A DNA stretch of 33,367 nucleotides from Planctomycetota bacterium (GTDB lineage Bacteria; Planctomycetota; Planctomycetia; Isosphaerales; Isosphaeraceae): positions 1 through 33,367 of the forward strand of contig JAQGHR010000125.1 of NCBI GenBank assembly GCA_028291545.1, in the 5' to 3' direction. Shown in pieces: positions 15,988 through 23,021 of this stretch (position 1 is the first letter of the stretch; each line of letters starts with the position of its first letter). The position numbers were made by a program, and so were the translations under genes. The notes under the pieces were generated by a model. That model saw nothing but the letters and a program-made list of their open reading frames with translations, ran no database searches and was not told where the DNA came from.

Positions 15988-18606
15988 ATGGCCGAACGCA
16001 AGAAGCTACCCGTCCTTCCCTTGAGGGGGACGGTTCTCTTTCCACAGATCACTGTGCCGATCGCCGTCGGGCGACCCGGTACGCTGCGCGCCATTGAGGC
16101 CGCGACCAAGGCCGGTAGCCTGGTCTTCGCCGTCAGTCAGAAGGAGAATGACGACGAGCCGACCCCCGGCGGACTGTACACGGTAGGCGTCGTGGCACGC
16201 ATCGGGCAGATCCAGCGCGGCCTCGGCGGCGTGCAGCTCCTGATCCAGGGCGAAACCCGCGCCCAGGCGCTTCATTTTGACCAGTCCGAGGGCTATTTGA
16301 CGGCCGACGTCGTGCCGATGGCCGAGATGGGGCCGATCGACGAGCACGACGCTGCCTTCTCGGCGCTCTATCGCGAGACCCGCGAACGCGCCAGGGAACT
16401 CGGTGAGGGGCGCGGGATGCCGGAGGAGGTCCTCCAGAACGTCCTCGACGCCGTGACCGACCCCGCGCGCTTTGCCGACCTCGTCGCGGGGCATCTGGAA
16501 CTGCCGATCGCCGAGAGCCAGGCACTCCTGGAGACCTTGGCGGTCGAGGAACGGCTCCGCCGCGTGCTCATCCACGTCCAGCGACAGCTCGGGGTGCTCA
16601 AGGCGCAAACCGAGATCAAGACGCAGGTCCAGGAGGAGCTGGGCGAGCGCCAGCGCGAGATGTATCTCCGCGAGCAGCTCAAGGCGATCCAGAAGGAGTT
16701 GGGCGAGGACGATTCGTCGCGCGAACTGACCGAGCTGCGCGAGAATCTCCACAAGCTCGAACTCCCGAAGGACGCCCGCGCTGAGGTCGAGCGCGAGCTT
16801 GGACGGCTGGAGCGCTCGGGGCGAGAGTCAGTCGAGGCCCAGGTGATCCGGACCTATCTCGAATGGGTCGCGGAACTCCCATGGGGCACGCGATCGGACG
16901 ACGACCTCGACCTCAAGAAGGCGATCGGGGTCCTCGACGAGGACCATTTTGGCCTGCAGGACGTGAAGGACCGCGTGCTCGAATTCCTCGCGGTGCGGCA
17001 GCTCCGCGCCCGCGAGCTAGAGCAGCAGGTCCAGGAGAACGGAGGGGTTCCGGCCGAGACGCTGAAGGCGCCGAAGGAGACGGTTGCCCCGTCCATCGCC
17101 AGCGGCGATGACGGCGACCGCCCGATCACCGACGTCAAGGAGGCGAAGGCCCGCGCGATGGCGAAGGGTCCGATCCTCCTGTTCGTCGGGCCGCCGGGCG
17201 TCGGCAAGACCTCGATCGCCAAGAGTATCGCCCGCGCCCTGGGGAGGAAATACGTCCGGGCCGCGCTCGGTGGGGTGCGTGATGAGGCGGATATCCGCGG
17301 CCACCGAAGGACTTACGTCGGCGCCATGCCCGGCCGGATCGTCCAGGGGCTGAAGCAGGCCGGCACCAAGAACCCGGTCTTCCTCCTCGACGAGGTGGAC
17401 AAGCTCGGCGTCTCGTTTCAGGGAGATCCTGCGAGCGCCCTGCTCGAAGTCCTCGACCCGGCCCAGAACGACTCGTTCACGGACCACTACCTGAACGTGC
17501 CGTTCGACCTGAGCGAGGTCCTGTTCATCGCCACGGCGAACTTCATCCAAAACATACCCGGCCCGCTGCTCGACCGGATGGAGGTGGTCGACTTCTCGGG
17601 TTACACCGAACGCGAGAAGGCCGAGATCGCCAAGAAGTACCTGATCCCCCGGCAGGTCGAGGAATCGGGCCTGAAGGACCGTGGGATCGTTTTCTCAGAC
17701 GATGCGGTGATGTCCATCGTGAGCCGTTACACGCGGGAGAGCGGCGTCCGGCAGCTCGAACGACAGGTCGGGGCGGTGACGCGGAAGCTCGCGCGGAAAC
17801 TCGCCGCGGACGAGGACGTCCCCGGGACCATCACACCCGAAGCCGTGCGCGACCTCCTGGGGCGCCCCAGGGTCCATCCCGAGCGAATCGGCGAGGCCGA
17901 CGAAGTCGGCGTGGCCACCGGGATGTACTACACCCCGGCGGGCGGCGACATCATGTTCGTCGAGGCCGCGATCCGTAGGCTCCCCGGCGGGTCTTCGCAA
18001 CCCGACGGGTCGAGAGTCGGGGACGGTGCCGGCCTGGCGAACGTGGGCCTGATCCTCACGGGTCAGCTCGGCGATGTCATGAAGGAATCCGCCCGTGCCG
18101 CACTAACGTATGTCACGGCGCATGCGAACGAGCTGGCCATCCCCGGCGATCGGCTCGGCTCGGTCGAGGTGCACATCCACGTCCCGGCGGGGGCTATCCC
18201 AAAGGACGGCCCGAGCGCGGGTGTCGCGATGGCCACCGCGATGGCGTCGGCGATGTCGGGTCGCCGGGTCCTGCGTGATGTCGCCATGACCGGCGAGATC
18301 ACGCTCCGCGGTCGCGTCTTGCCGATCGGAGGCGTGAAGGAGAAGGTCCTGGGGGCGCATCGGGCCGGTATCACCCGCGTTATCCTGCCGAGGGATAACG
18401 AGGCCGACCTCGATGACATCCCCGACGAGATCCGCTCGCAGCTGGAGTTCCACTGCGTCTCCACGCTCGACGAAGCCTTCGCCCTGGCCCTGGCCGGGGC
18501 GAGGGCGACCCCATCCGAGCCGGACAACGGCCGGGACGGGGCCAAATGGAAGAACGGCGCTCTGGCGGCTTGCGGAGTGGGGTGTGAGCTGATCCCGAGT
18601 TCCTGA
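15988..18606 (+). CDS. lon: Lon ATP-dependent protease, 872 aa
   Basis: Cytoplasmic AAA+ protease that unfolds and degrades damaged and regulatory proteins. Residues 7-195 form the N-terminal substrate domain (LPVLPLRGTVLFPQITVPI). A helical segment follows (EMYLREQLKAIQKELGE). The ATPase domain has Walker A GPPGVGKT (401-408) and Walker B FLLDEVD (465-471). The protease domain carries the Ser743-Lys786 dyad (KDGPSAG, GGVKEK). Two insertions stand out: about 40 residues before Walker A (about 345-385) and a Gly/Ser-rich one in RLPGGSSQPDGSRVGDGAG at the start of the protease domain. ATG 15988 is preceded by AGAAGGGG. An in-frame ATG at 15871 would add 39 basic residues but has no ribosome binding site. 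The last ~35 residues are extra. Confidence 0.95.
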   Translation: MAERKKLPVLPLRGTVLFPQITVPIAVGRPGTLRAIEAATKAGSLVFAVSQKENDDEPTPGGLYTVGVVARIGQIQRGLGGVQLLIQGETRAQALHFDQSEGYLTADVVPMAEMGPIDEHDAAFSALYRETRERARELGEGRGMPEEVLQNVLDAVTDPARFADLVAGHLELPIAESQALLETLAVEERLRRVLIHVQRQLGVLKAQTEIKTQVQEELGERQREMYLREQLKAIQKELGEDDSSRELTELRENLHKLELPKDARAEVERELGRLERSGRESVEAQVIRTYLEWVAELPWGTRSDDDLDLKKAIGVLDEDHFGLQDVKDRVLEFLAVRQLRARELEQQVQENGGVPAETLKAPKETVAPSIASGDDGDRPITDVKEAKARAMAKGPILLFVGPPGVGKTSIAKSIARALGRKYVRAALGGVRDEADIRGHRRTYVGAMPGRIVQGLKQAGTKNPVFLLDEVDKLGVSFQGDPASALLEVLDPAQNDSFTDHYLNVPFDLSEVLFIATANFIQNIPGPLLDRMEVVDFSGYTEREKAEIAKKYLIPRQVEESGLKDRGIVFSDDAVMSIVSRYTRESGVRQLERQVGAVTRKLARKLAADEDVPGTITPEAVRDLLGRPRVHPERIGEADEVGVATGMYYTPAGGDIMFVEAAIRRLPGGSSQPDGSRVGDGAGLANVGLILTGQLGDVMKESARAALTYVTAHANELAIPGDRLGSVEVHIHVPAGAIPKDGPSAGVAMATAMASAMSGRRVLRDVAMTGEITLRGRVLPIGGVKEKVLGAHRAGITRVILPRDNEADLDDIPDEIRSQLEFHCVSTLDEAFALALAGARATPSEPDNGRDGAKWKNGALAACGVGCELIPSS

Positions 18607-18633
18607 GTCCGTAGCGTTCCGAGATCGAAATGA

Positions 18634-18671
18634 CACGCCCGTTGCTCGCCCCGTGTCGCGCAACGGGCGTG
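18634..18671 (+). terminator. Terminator hairpin of lon
   Basis: CACGCCCGTTGC (18634-18645) pairs perfectly with GCAACGGGCGTG (18660-18671), a 12-bp stem with a 14-base loop, starting 27 bases after the lon stop. No T-run follows. The length and position make a transcription terminator likely. Confidence 0.7.
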
Positions 18672-19171
18672 CCGATTGCGCATGCCGGTGATTCAAGCGG
18701 CAGCTGGGCGATGGATCGGATCGCAGTAGGGAAGGCCCTTCGGACCTCCCCCGGCAGATCCGTGCGAGCGGGATCACCAAACACCGCTCGTACCTCGGGT
18801 GCTTCACGTGGAAGCGCACGTTCCAATACGGTAGCAAGACCTGGACCTTGGGAATCCAACGATCGACGGGCCGTCCAGACCGCTCCCTCGTCATTCGGTG
18901 TAGCTGACTCCGACGCCGAAGCGTCGTCAGCCAGGTGCGCATCGTCGCCGTGACTCGACCCAGGAGGCTCAGCACGGCTTCGGCTCCAGTACGCCGACGC
19001 CCTGCGAAAACGATGTCAATTGCGGCGCGGTCGGTTCGCGGATATGCGAAGCCAGCCTGGCGACATAGCGACCCAGCGCCGGATCGGCGAGCATCGCATG
19101 GATGGTTCTGTGAGACCTGGACGACTACCCGAGGCCCAGGATTCGGCGGGAGTTACGTCGATTTTCCGAAC
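18672..19171. other. Host DNA between lon and the attachment site; possible gene remnants
   Basis: Minus-strand stretches read like protein pieces. One around 18,960-19,110 contains HAMLADPALGRYVARLASHI and ends EPKPC-stop. Another around 18,700-18,850 contains LATVLERALPREAPEVRAVF. They are in different frames, unconnected and unidentified. I see no intact gene. Confidence 0.35.
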
Positions 19172-19218
19172 TACACCCGACAGGACTTGAACCTGTAACC
19201 CTCAGTTCCGAAGACCGG
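19172..19218 (-). repeat. 3' half of a tRNA-Arg-like gene: prophage attachment site (host/element junction)
   Basis: On the minus strand one can read the anticodon loop CTTCGGA (19207-19213, anticodon TCG, Arg-like), the 3' anticodon stem, a 5-base variable loop, a perfect T arm ACAGG-TTCAAGT-CCTGT (19080-end bases at 19080+100, i.e. 19180-19196) and the 3' acceptor strand CGGGTGT with A at 19172. The 5' acceptor strand ACACCCG and the D arm are absent from the expected place. Such 3' halves arise when an element integrates into a tRNA gene. From the strand, host DNA is to the left, the element to the right, and the restored tRNA is expected at the other end, outside the window. Confidence 0.75.
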
Positions 19219-19338
19219 CGATGTTGCTTCGACTGATATCATTATGGTTTCGCAACCCATTGCAGGAAAACAAGTTACGACGATTGCAGTTATCGACTAA
19301 TCGGACATAATAGCATGAAAACGGGGCCTAAACAAGGG

Positions 19339-19360
19339 GTAGAACGACACGTAGAACGAC
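19339..19360. repeat. Direct repeat GTAGAACGAC x2 near the attachment site
   Basis: Two identical 10-mers (19339-19348 and 19351-19360) spaced 12 bp apart, about 120 bp inside the element from the tRNA half-gene. Position and spacing suit arm-type binding sites for the phage integrase. This is inference. Confidence 0.4.
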
Positions 19361-19405
19361 GCAGCATCGACTCTCGCCGATGGGTCCGCAAGCCCCGAAA
19401 ACACC

Positions 19406-19442
19406 GCCGGCCCGCCTCCCCTTGCGAGAGAGACGGGCCGGT
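19406..19442 (-). terminator. Terminator-like hairpin (copy 1)
   Basis: CCGGCCCG (19407-19414) pairs with CGGGCCGG (19434-19441), plus a G-T pair outside it. On the minus strand the stem is followed by CGGTGTTTTCGGG, a short T-run. It shares the motif AAAACACCGCCGGCC with the hairpin at 19,693, so the two probably have a common origin. Confidence 0.4.
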
Positions 19443-19692
19443 CAAGGCGTCGTGGGTCGGGCGTGTCGGTGTTCGGGACCCCGCCGCCACTGGGGACGGT
19501 CGAGTTAATGCCCCGATGCCCTGAAGTATGCGAGGCACTCGGCTCGGCCGAAGCCGAACCTTATCACATCGCGGTCGATTCATAGTTACTCAGCCGACTG
19601 GGTACGGCTACCGCGATGGCTAGTGCCACACACATATACGCGGGTCGTCGCCGATTATTTCAAAGAATATTCCGCGAATCCGGAAACACCGC

Positions 19693-19725
19693 CGGCCGGC
19701 CCTTCCCCCGAGGAAGAACCGGCCG
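19693..19725 (-). terminator. Terminator hairpin of the leftward 34-aa gene (copy 2)
   Basis: CGGCCGG (19693-19699) pairs with CCGGCCG (19719-19725), with an inner TTCC/GGAA stem. It begins 39 bases after the stop of the leftward gene at 19,764-19,868, and on that strand GTGTTTCC follows the stem. It is a reasonable intrinsic terminator. Confidence 0.5.
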
Positions 19726-19763
19726 ACGCTGCCCGTTCGCCGCAAACCACACTGACGCTGCTC

Positions 19764-19868
19764 TCACGTGCCCTTGCCGCCCTTGAGCTTGGTCGGGGCC
19801 TTGGGCGTGGTCGTGGTCTTCTTGGTGGCCGGCTTCGCGGCCTTGGGCTTGGTGGGTTTCGTTGCCAT
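19764..19868 (-). CDS. 34-aa Lys/Thr/Pro/Ala-rich basic protein (histone H1-like tail)
   Basis: ATG 19868 is preceded by GGGGAGA with a 9-base spacer, and the frame stops at 19,764. The product begins MATKPTKPKAAKPATKK and continues with Thr, Pro and Lys only, ending KLKGGKGT. It has no acidic residue and resembles the lysine-rich tails of histone H1 or bacterial H1-like proteins. It may bind DNA or RNA without sequence specificity. A terminator hairpin follows. The gene is very short, but the ribosome binding site and composition argue that it is real. The next gene upstream, 54 bp away, is on the same strand and probably co-transcribed. Confidence 0.6.
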   Translation of the reverse strand: MATKPTKPKAAKPATKKTTTTPKAPTKLKGGKGT

Positions 19869-19922
19869 CGGACCAATCTCCCCGATCAAAGAAATGGGAC
19901 GGACACCAGGACGCACTATCGA

Positions 19923-20243
19923 TCAACCGCCGACGGTGGCGGGTTCGGCCTTCGCTTCTTCGACGACCAGCTCGGCCTCCACTTCGGCAACCGGCTCGGT
20001 TGGGTCGATCACGACCGGCTCGGCCGCCTGCTTGAACGGCTTGATTGCGACGAGTTCGCTCGCCAGCACGACGAGCCGGGAGTTGCAGGCAAACTGCGGC
20101 CGGGCCTCCTCGGTGCCGAGGGGGTCCACCGCGAGCAGGTGAAGGTTGCAGCCGACCTCGTGATCGGAGACCTGCTCCACCCGGAAAAAGAGGGCGACCA
20201 CGTCGCCGATGGCGATCGGCTTGCCGTTGCTGTCGAGGGGCAT
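19923..20243 (-). CDS. Phage-associated small protein, SH3/KOW-like fold predicted, 106 aa
   Basis: The N-terminal part (MPLDSNGKPIAIGDVVALFFRV, then CNLHLLAVDPLG and FACNSRLVVLASELV) follows the pattern 'G-D-x-V ... N-L ... L' of small beta-barrel proteins often found among planctomycete phage-like genes. After about residue 68 it becomes an acidic Glu/Val/Ala-Pro tail. ATG 20243 has GGAG eight bases upstream. Cytoplasmic, with no signal or membrane segment. The function is unknown. Its acidic tail and the basic 34-aa neighbour could interact, which is speculation. Confidence 0.65.
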   Translation of the reverse strand: MPLDSNGKPIAIGDVVALFFRVEQVSDHEVGCNLHLLAVDPLGTEEARPQFACNSRLVVLASELVAIKPFKQAAEPVVIDPTEPVAEVEAELVVEEAKAEPATVGG

Positions 20244-20309
20244 GGCGTCGGCTCCGGTCCGGTGTCGGCTTACTTACGGGATGGCAGACAAGCTATCATG
20301 AGTGTTGGG

Positions 20310-20336
20310 ACAGTTACAACAGTTTCGACAGAAATT
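20310..20336. promoter_or_regulatory. Three ACAG repeats at 9-bp spacing in the divergent intergenic region
   Basis: ACAGTTACA, ACAGTTTCG and ACAGAAATT follow one another at 20310, 20319 and 20328. They lie between the leftward gene starting at 20243 and the rightward HTH gene at 20517, where a phage switch operator would be expected. The upstream TTACTT (20269-20274) and TATCAT (20293-20298), 18 bp apart, could be a rightward promoter. Regulatory role is inferred. Confidence 0.35.
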
Positions 20337-20516
20337 TGTGAACAAACCGTCGGAGCGTCGGAAAATCACCGCAAGATTGCCCGCAGGCATGGCCCCACAA
20401 CGGCTTGCGTCTCGCGGGATCGAAGGTCCGGGCGGCGAAATCGGGGAACAAAACACATAAGGGGTATCCGGGGCTCGCTACGACGCGGGTCCCACCGCCC
20501 CAGCAGAGTCGCTGAC

Positions 20517-20798
20517 ATGGCCACGTTCGCCGATCGCACACTTTCCGGAGCCGCCGTCCATGCAACGCTGACACCGCGCCGATCCAAGATCCATTTCGAT
20601 AAGACGGCCATGCGGCTGACAAGGGCTCGAACCTTCGCGGCCTATCAGCTCATGGGGCTCTCGATCGCCCAGACCAGCGCCATTCTGAACTGGTCGGAAT
20701 CGACCATCAGCGCCGACCTGGCCTGGCTCGCCGCACAGCGCGCCGCCGGCAAGGACAACCTGCCCACCGATCCGATCGACCCCGAAACACTCGACTGA
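20517..20798 (+). CDS. Small helix-turn-helix protein, 93 aa
   Basis: Residues 36-72 read RARTFAAYQLMGLSIAQTSA and on through ILNWSESTISADLAWL, a helix-turn-helix of the sigma-region-4/LuxR kind, with a basic N-terminal arm and an acidic Pro-rich end (TDPIDPETLD). It is the first rightward gene of the element and faces the two leftward genes across a region with phased repeats, so a role as phage regulator is likely. I chose ATG 20517. The frame is open far upstream, but that part has poor codon use. Only a weak GCAGAG serves as ribosome binding site, so the start is not certain. Confidence 0.6.
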   Translation: MATFADRTLSGAAVHATLTPRRSKIHFDKTAMRLTRARTFAAYQLMGLSIAQTSAILNWSESTISADLAWLAAQRAAGKDNLPTDPIDPETLD

Positions 20799-20810
20799 AC
20801 CGACCGCAGT

Positions 20811-20876
20811 CCTATCAAGTTCCCTTGGTGTTCCCATCCGTAGGTTGGCTAAGCCTTGGGGTTCTGGCTTGATAGG
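20811..20876. repeat. Inverted repeat CCTATCAAG / CTTGATAGG, possible structured RNA or terminator
   Basis: Perfect 9-bp arms at 20811-20819 and 20868-20876 enclose 48 bp, starting 13 bases after the stop of the HTH gene. The enclosed sequence can fold further (GGCTAAGCC). It may end the HTH transcript. About 36 bp on, TTGACA (20912-20917) is a good -35 but has no good -10 partner. Confidence 0.4.
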
Positions 20877-21078
20877 GTGCTGTTAGTCAAATTGGCCACC
20901 CCTCGGCCTTGTTGACACTCGTCAAGCACAACGCAAGTCAACCGCCCGCGGCCTCGCGTCACCCGATCGCGGTGCGCGCCGTGGGCAGCTCCGACGCACC
21001 GCCTGCCGGGCCGGGGTCACGTGATCCCGGTAGTTCGACACAGCGCAGGGCCGGCACGTCTCACCAGCGATTCGCTTG

Positions 21079-21342
21079 ATGAGGCTTTGCCCGGCCCGGC
21101 TCGCGGCACCAACTCACATAACCGACGAACTGAAAGCCTTGCTCGAATCGCGGAAGGGTTACGTGATGACCCCTGAAGAGTGCGAGGAGCAGGCAATCAG
21201 CTTTGCTTATGGGAACCTCCGCCTTCACGATCCGCTCGTGACCCGTGAAGGGATCGCACTTCACGCTCACTGCTTCAACAAAGGTCTTCGTCCCACCATC
21301 GAATTGGCGACGAAGTATCTCGATGCACAGAACGCGGCCTGA
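21079..21342 (+). CDS. Small phage-associated hypothetical protein, up to 87 aa
   Basis: The core MTPEECEEQAISFAYGNLRL with HDPLVTREGI belongs to a pattern (MTPEE...QxISFAYGN) I associate with planctomycete prophage genes. The part before it (ITDELKALLESRKGYV) also looks coding. The start is unresolved: ATG 21079 gives 87 residues without a clear ribosome binding site, while ATG 21166 has GGAAGGG seven bases upstream and gives 58 residues. Soluble, no membrane segment. It heads a run of closely packed rightward genes. Function unknown. Confidence 0.65.
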   Translation: MRLCPARLAAPTHITDELKALLESRKGYVMTPEECEEQAISFAYGNLRLHDPLVTREGIALHAHCFNKGLRPTIELATKYLDAQNAA

Positions 21343-21358
21343 CGCGGGAGGTCCGACG

Positions 21359-21649
21359 ATGATGCCTCCCGGGCTGCGACACGAGTTCGACGAGACCACC
21401 GAGGCCGATCTGGCCGCGATGGTCGCCAAGGCCAACGACCCGGCCTACATGGCGGGGGTCGATGCGATGCTCGACCGAATCCGGAGCAAGCCCCGCATCC
21501 CCACGGTCGCCCCCGAGCGCCCTTCCCTCCTCTCCCGGGGGACCGGGGGCCTTCGCGCCCTCGCCCGTGCCTTCGGCTCGCTGCTCCTCGATCCCATGGT
21601 CCATGTGAGCTGGATCGTCCTCGCCATCGCGGTCTACACGCACCTCTGA
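21359..21649 (+). CDS. Small protein with one C-terminal membrane segment, 96 aa
   Basis: ATG 21359 follows GGGAGGT with a 7-base spacer, 16 bp after the previous stop. Residues 1-60 are charged (MMPPGLRHEFDETTEADLAA and on), and the last ~25 residues (LLLDPMVHVSWIVLAIAVYTHL) form one hydrophobic segment. This is a tail-anchored topology with most of the protein on the cytoplasmic side. It is the first of four small or secreted envelope-directed products in a row. A lysis function is possible but not shown. Confidence 0.65.
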   Translation: MMPPGLRHEFDETTEADLAAMVAKANDPAYMAGVDAMLDRIRSKPRIPTVAPERPSLLSRGTGGLRALARAFGSLLLDPMVHVSWIVLAIAVYTHL

Positions 21650-21658
21650 GGCGATCAC

Positions 21659-21907
21659 GTGGCCGCGATCCTCCTGAAGCTCTTCGGCATCGTCGTCCCG
21701 CTCATGCCGCTGGTCCGCTGGCCGGTGGCGGCGCGGCTCATGCCGAAGCTCCAGGAGATGGGCAAGGATCTGTACGAGACCGCCTGGATGCTGGGATTCA
21801 CCACCGGCGCGAACCTCGGCATCACCGTCGGTATCGCGATCGGCGCGGTGTCGGCAACGGCAGTGATCGCCATCTGTTACTGGTCGTTCTTCAAGCCCGT
21901 GAGATGA
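21659..21907 (+). CDS. Small integral membrane protein, 82 aa
   Basis: GTG 21659, preceded by GAGG. Two hydrophobic stretches, about residues 3-25 (AILLKLFGIVVPLMPLVRW) and 46-76 (GFTTGANLGITVGIAIGAV and on), separated by a short polar loop (PKLQEMGKDLYE). This hairpin topology and size are compatible with a class II-like holin, but the sequence matches no holin I know. The next gene starts 5 bp after the stop, so the genes are surely co-transcribed. Confidence 0.65.
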   Translation: MAAILLKLFGIVVPLMPLVRWPVAARLMPKLQEMGKDLYETAWMLGFTTGANLGITVGIAIGAVSATAVIAICYWSFFKPVR

Positions 21908-21911
21908 GCCC

Positions 21912-22973
21912 ATGAAGCGCCTCAAGTCCGCACTGGCCGCGCTCGCCACTCTTGCCGCCTTGGCCCTCGTGCCCCTGCTCGGCACCGTCGCGCATGCCGA
22001 GTCCGCGTCGCCCAATGCGGCCGCCAGCGTGCGCATCCCGGAGCCGTGGAAGACCGCGACGCGCATGAGGGTCGCGAGCCCCGACGACAACCTCCAGGTG
22101 CTCGGCAGCGGCACGGTGGTCTACTCGACGGCCGAGCGATCGGTCGTGCTGACCTGCGCGCACCTGTTCGAGGGCAAGTATCGCACGGGCACGCTCACGG
22201 TCGACCTGTTCCATCCCGACATGGAGTGGAAGCTCAACACCGCCGGCAAGCTCCGATTCAAGGAGACGCACCCGGGCCGCTTGCTCGACATCAACGTCGT
22301 GGCCGACGTCGCCCTGGTCGAGATCCGCCCCGGGAGGACGCTCGACGCCAGCCCGGTCATCCCCGCCGACGCGAGCCTCAAGCCCGGCCAGTCGCTCACC
22401 TCCGTCGGCTGCGGCGGGGGCAAGGACGCGACCGTGTGGACGACCAGCGTCACGCAGCTCGGCGTGGCCGGCCCCGATCGTGCCGCCTTCACCGAATGCA
22501 CCGGGACCCCGAAGCAGGGCCGGTCCGGCGGCGGGCTCTACACGCTCGACGGCGTGGTCGTCGGCGTCTGCGACTTCGCCCGGTCCGACAGCAATCGGGG
22601 CCTGTATGCGAGTCCGGAATCGATCCGCGCCATCCTCGCCAAGAACGCCCTGACCCAGACCTTCGACCAGATCACACAGTGTCCGCCCTCCGGCCCGTGC
22701 CCGCAGCGACGGCCCGGCACCGCGGCTAGTCCGGAGCCGCACTTCCACGGCCGACCCAGTCCCCCGCCCGAGCTGGTCGAGAACACCCCCGACAAGCCGC
22801 CGACGAATCCGCCCCCGCCTCCGGCCACCGCGAGTCTCTCGCTGTCCGACCTGATCGAAAAGGCCGACGCGGCACTCCCCGAAGGCTCGCACTACCTCGC
22901 CCTGTTGGGCGGGGCCGCGGCGTTGCTGCTCCCGAAGAGGCAGCCCGCGACGGCGGTGAAGCTCGCCGCGTGA
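21912..22973 (+). CDS. Secreted trypsin-like serine protease with C-terminal anchor, 353 aa
   Basis: Residues 1-29 are a signal peptide (MKRLKSALAALATLAALALV ... AHA). A chymotrypsin-fold domain follows, with His84 in VLTCAHLF, Asp132 in VVADVALVEI and Ser205 in GRSGGGLY, so the catalytic triad is intact. After about residue 245 comes a Pro-rich spacer (NPPPPPATAS) and, near the end, a hydrophobic stretch (YLALLGGAAALLLP) followed by Lys/Arg, which looks like a membrane anchor. It sits in the phage gene run between small membrane proteins and the terminase. It would act in the periplasm or at the cell surface. It is not a prohead protease by family, location or signal peptide. A role in lysis, superinfection exclusion or host modification is inference. 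Confidence 0.85.
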   Translation: MKRLKSALAALATLAALALVPLLGTVAHAESASPNAAASVRIPEPWKTATRMRVASPDDNLQVLGSGTVVYSTAERSVVLTCAHLFEGKYRTGTLTVDLFHPDMEWKLNTAGKLRFKETHPGRLLDINVVADVALVEIRPGRTLDASPVIPADASLKPGQSLTSVGCGGGKDATVWTTSVTQLGVAGPDRAAFTECTGTPKQGRSGGGLYTLDGVVVGVCDFARSDSNRGLYASPESIRAILAKNALTQTFDQITQCPPSGPCPQRRPGTAASPEPHFHGRPSPPPELVENTPDKPPTNPPPPPATASLSLSDLIEKADAALPEGSHYLALLGGAAALLLPKRQPATAVKLAA

Positions 22974-23021
22974 TCGACCGCCGCATGGAGGTGCTAGCCC
23001 TCTTACCGTGAGGTCGTGCCC

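Larger units (their letters stand above)
19219..19763. other. Left end of the element, non-coding
   Basis: No convincing gene is seen. The region holds a pair of direct repeats (19,339-19,360) and two similar hairpins (19,406-19,442 and 19,693-19,725), listed separately. The first 100 bp next to the attachment site are relatively A/T-rich, as is usual beside an integration site. Confidence 0.5.

Noticed and set aside
18103..18975. 290-codon minus-strand frame over the 3' end of lon
   Set aside because: It overlaps the Lon protease domain and its terminator. Only disconnected protein-like pieces lie beyond the lon end.
18935..19198. Plus-strand frame ending in RQDLNL at the tRNA fragment
   Set aside because: This is the well-known false ending of open frames read antisense through a tRNA T arm.
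19404..19725. Possible CRISPR-like array from the two similar GCCGGCC-rich segments
   Set aside because: Only two imperfect copies about 290 bp apart with hairpin form and no regular spacers or cas genes. They are better explained as terminators.
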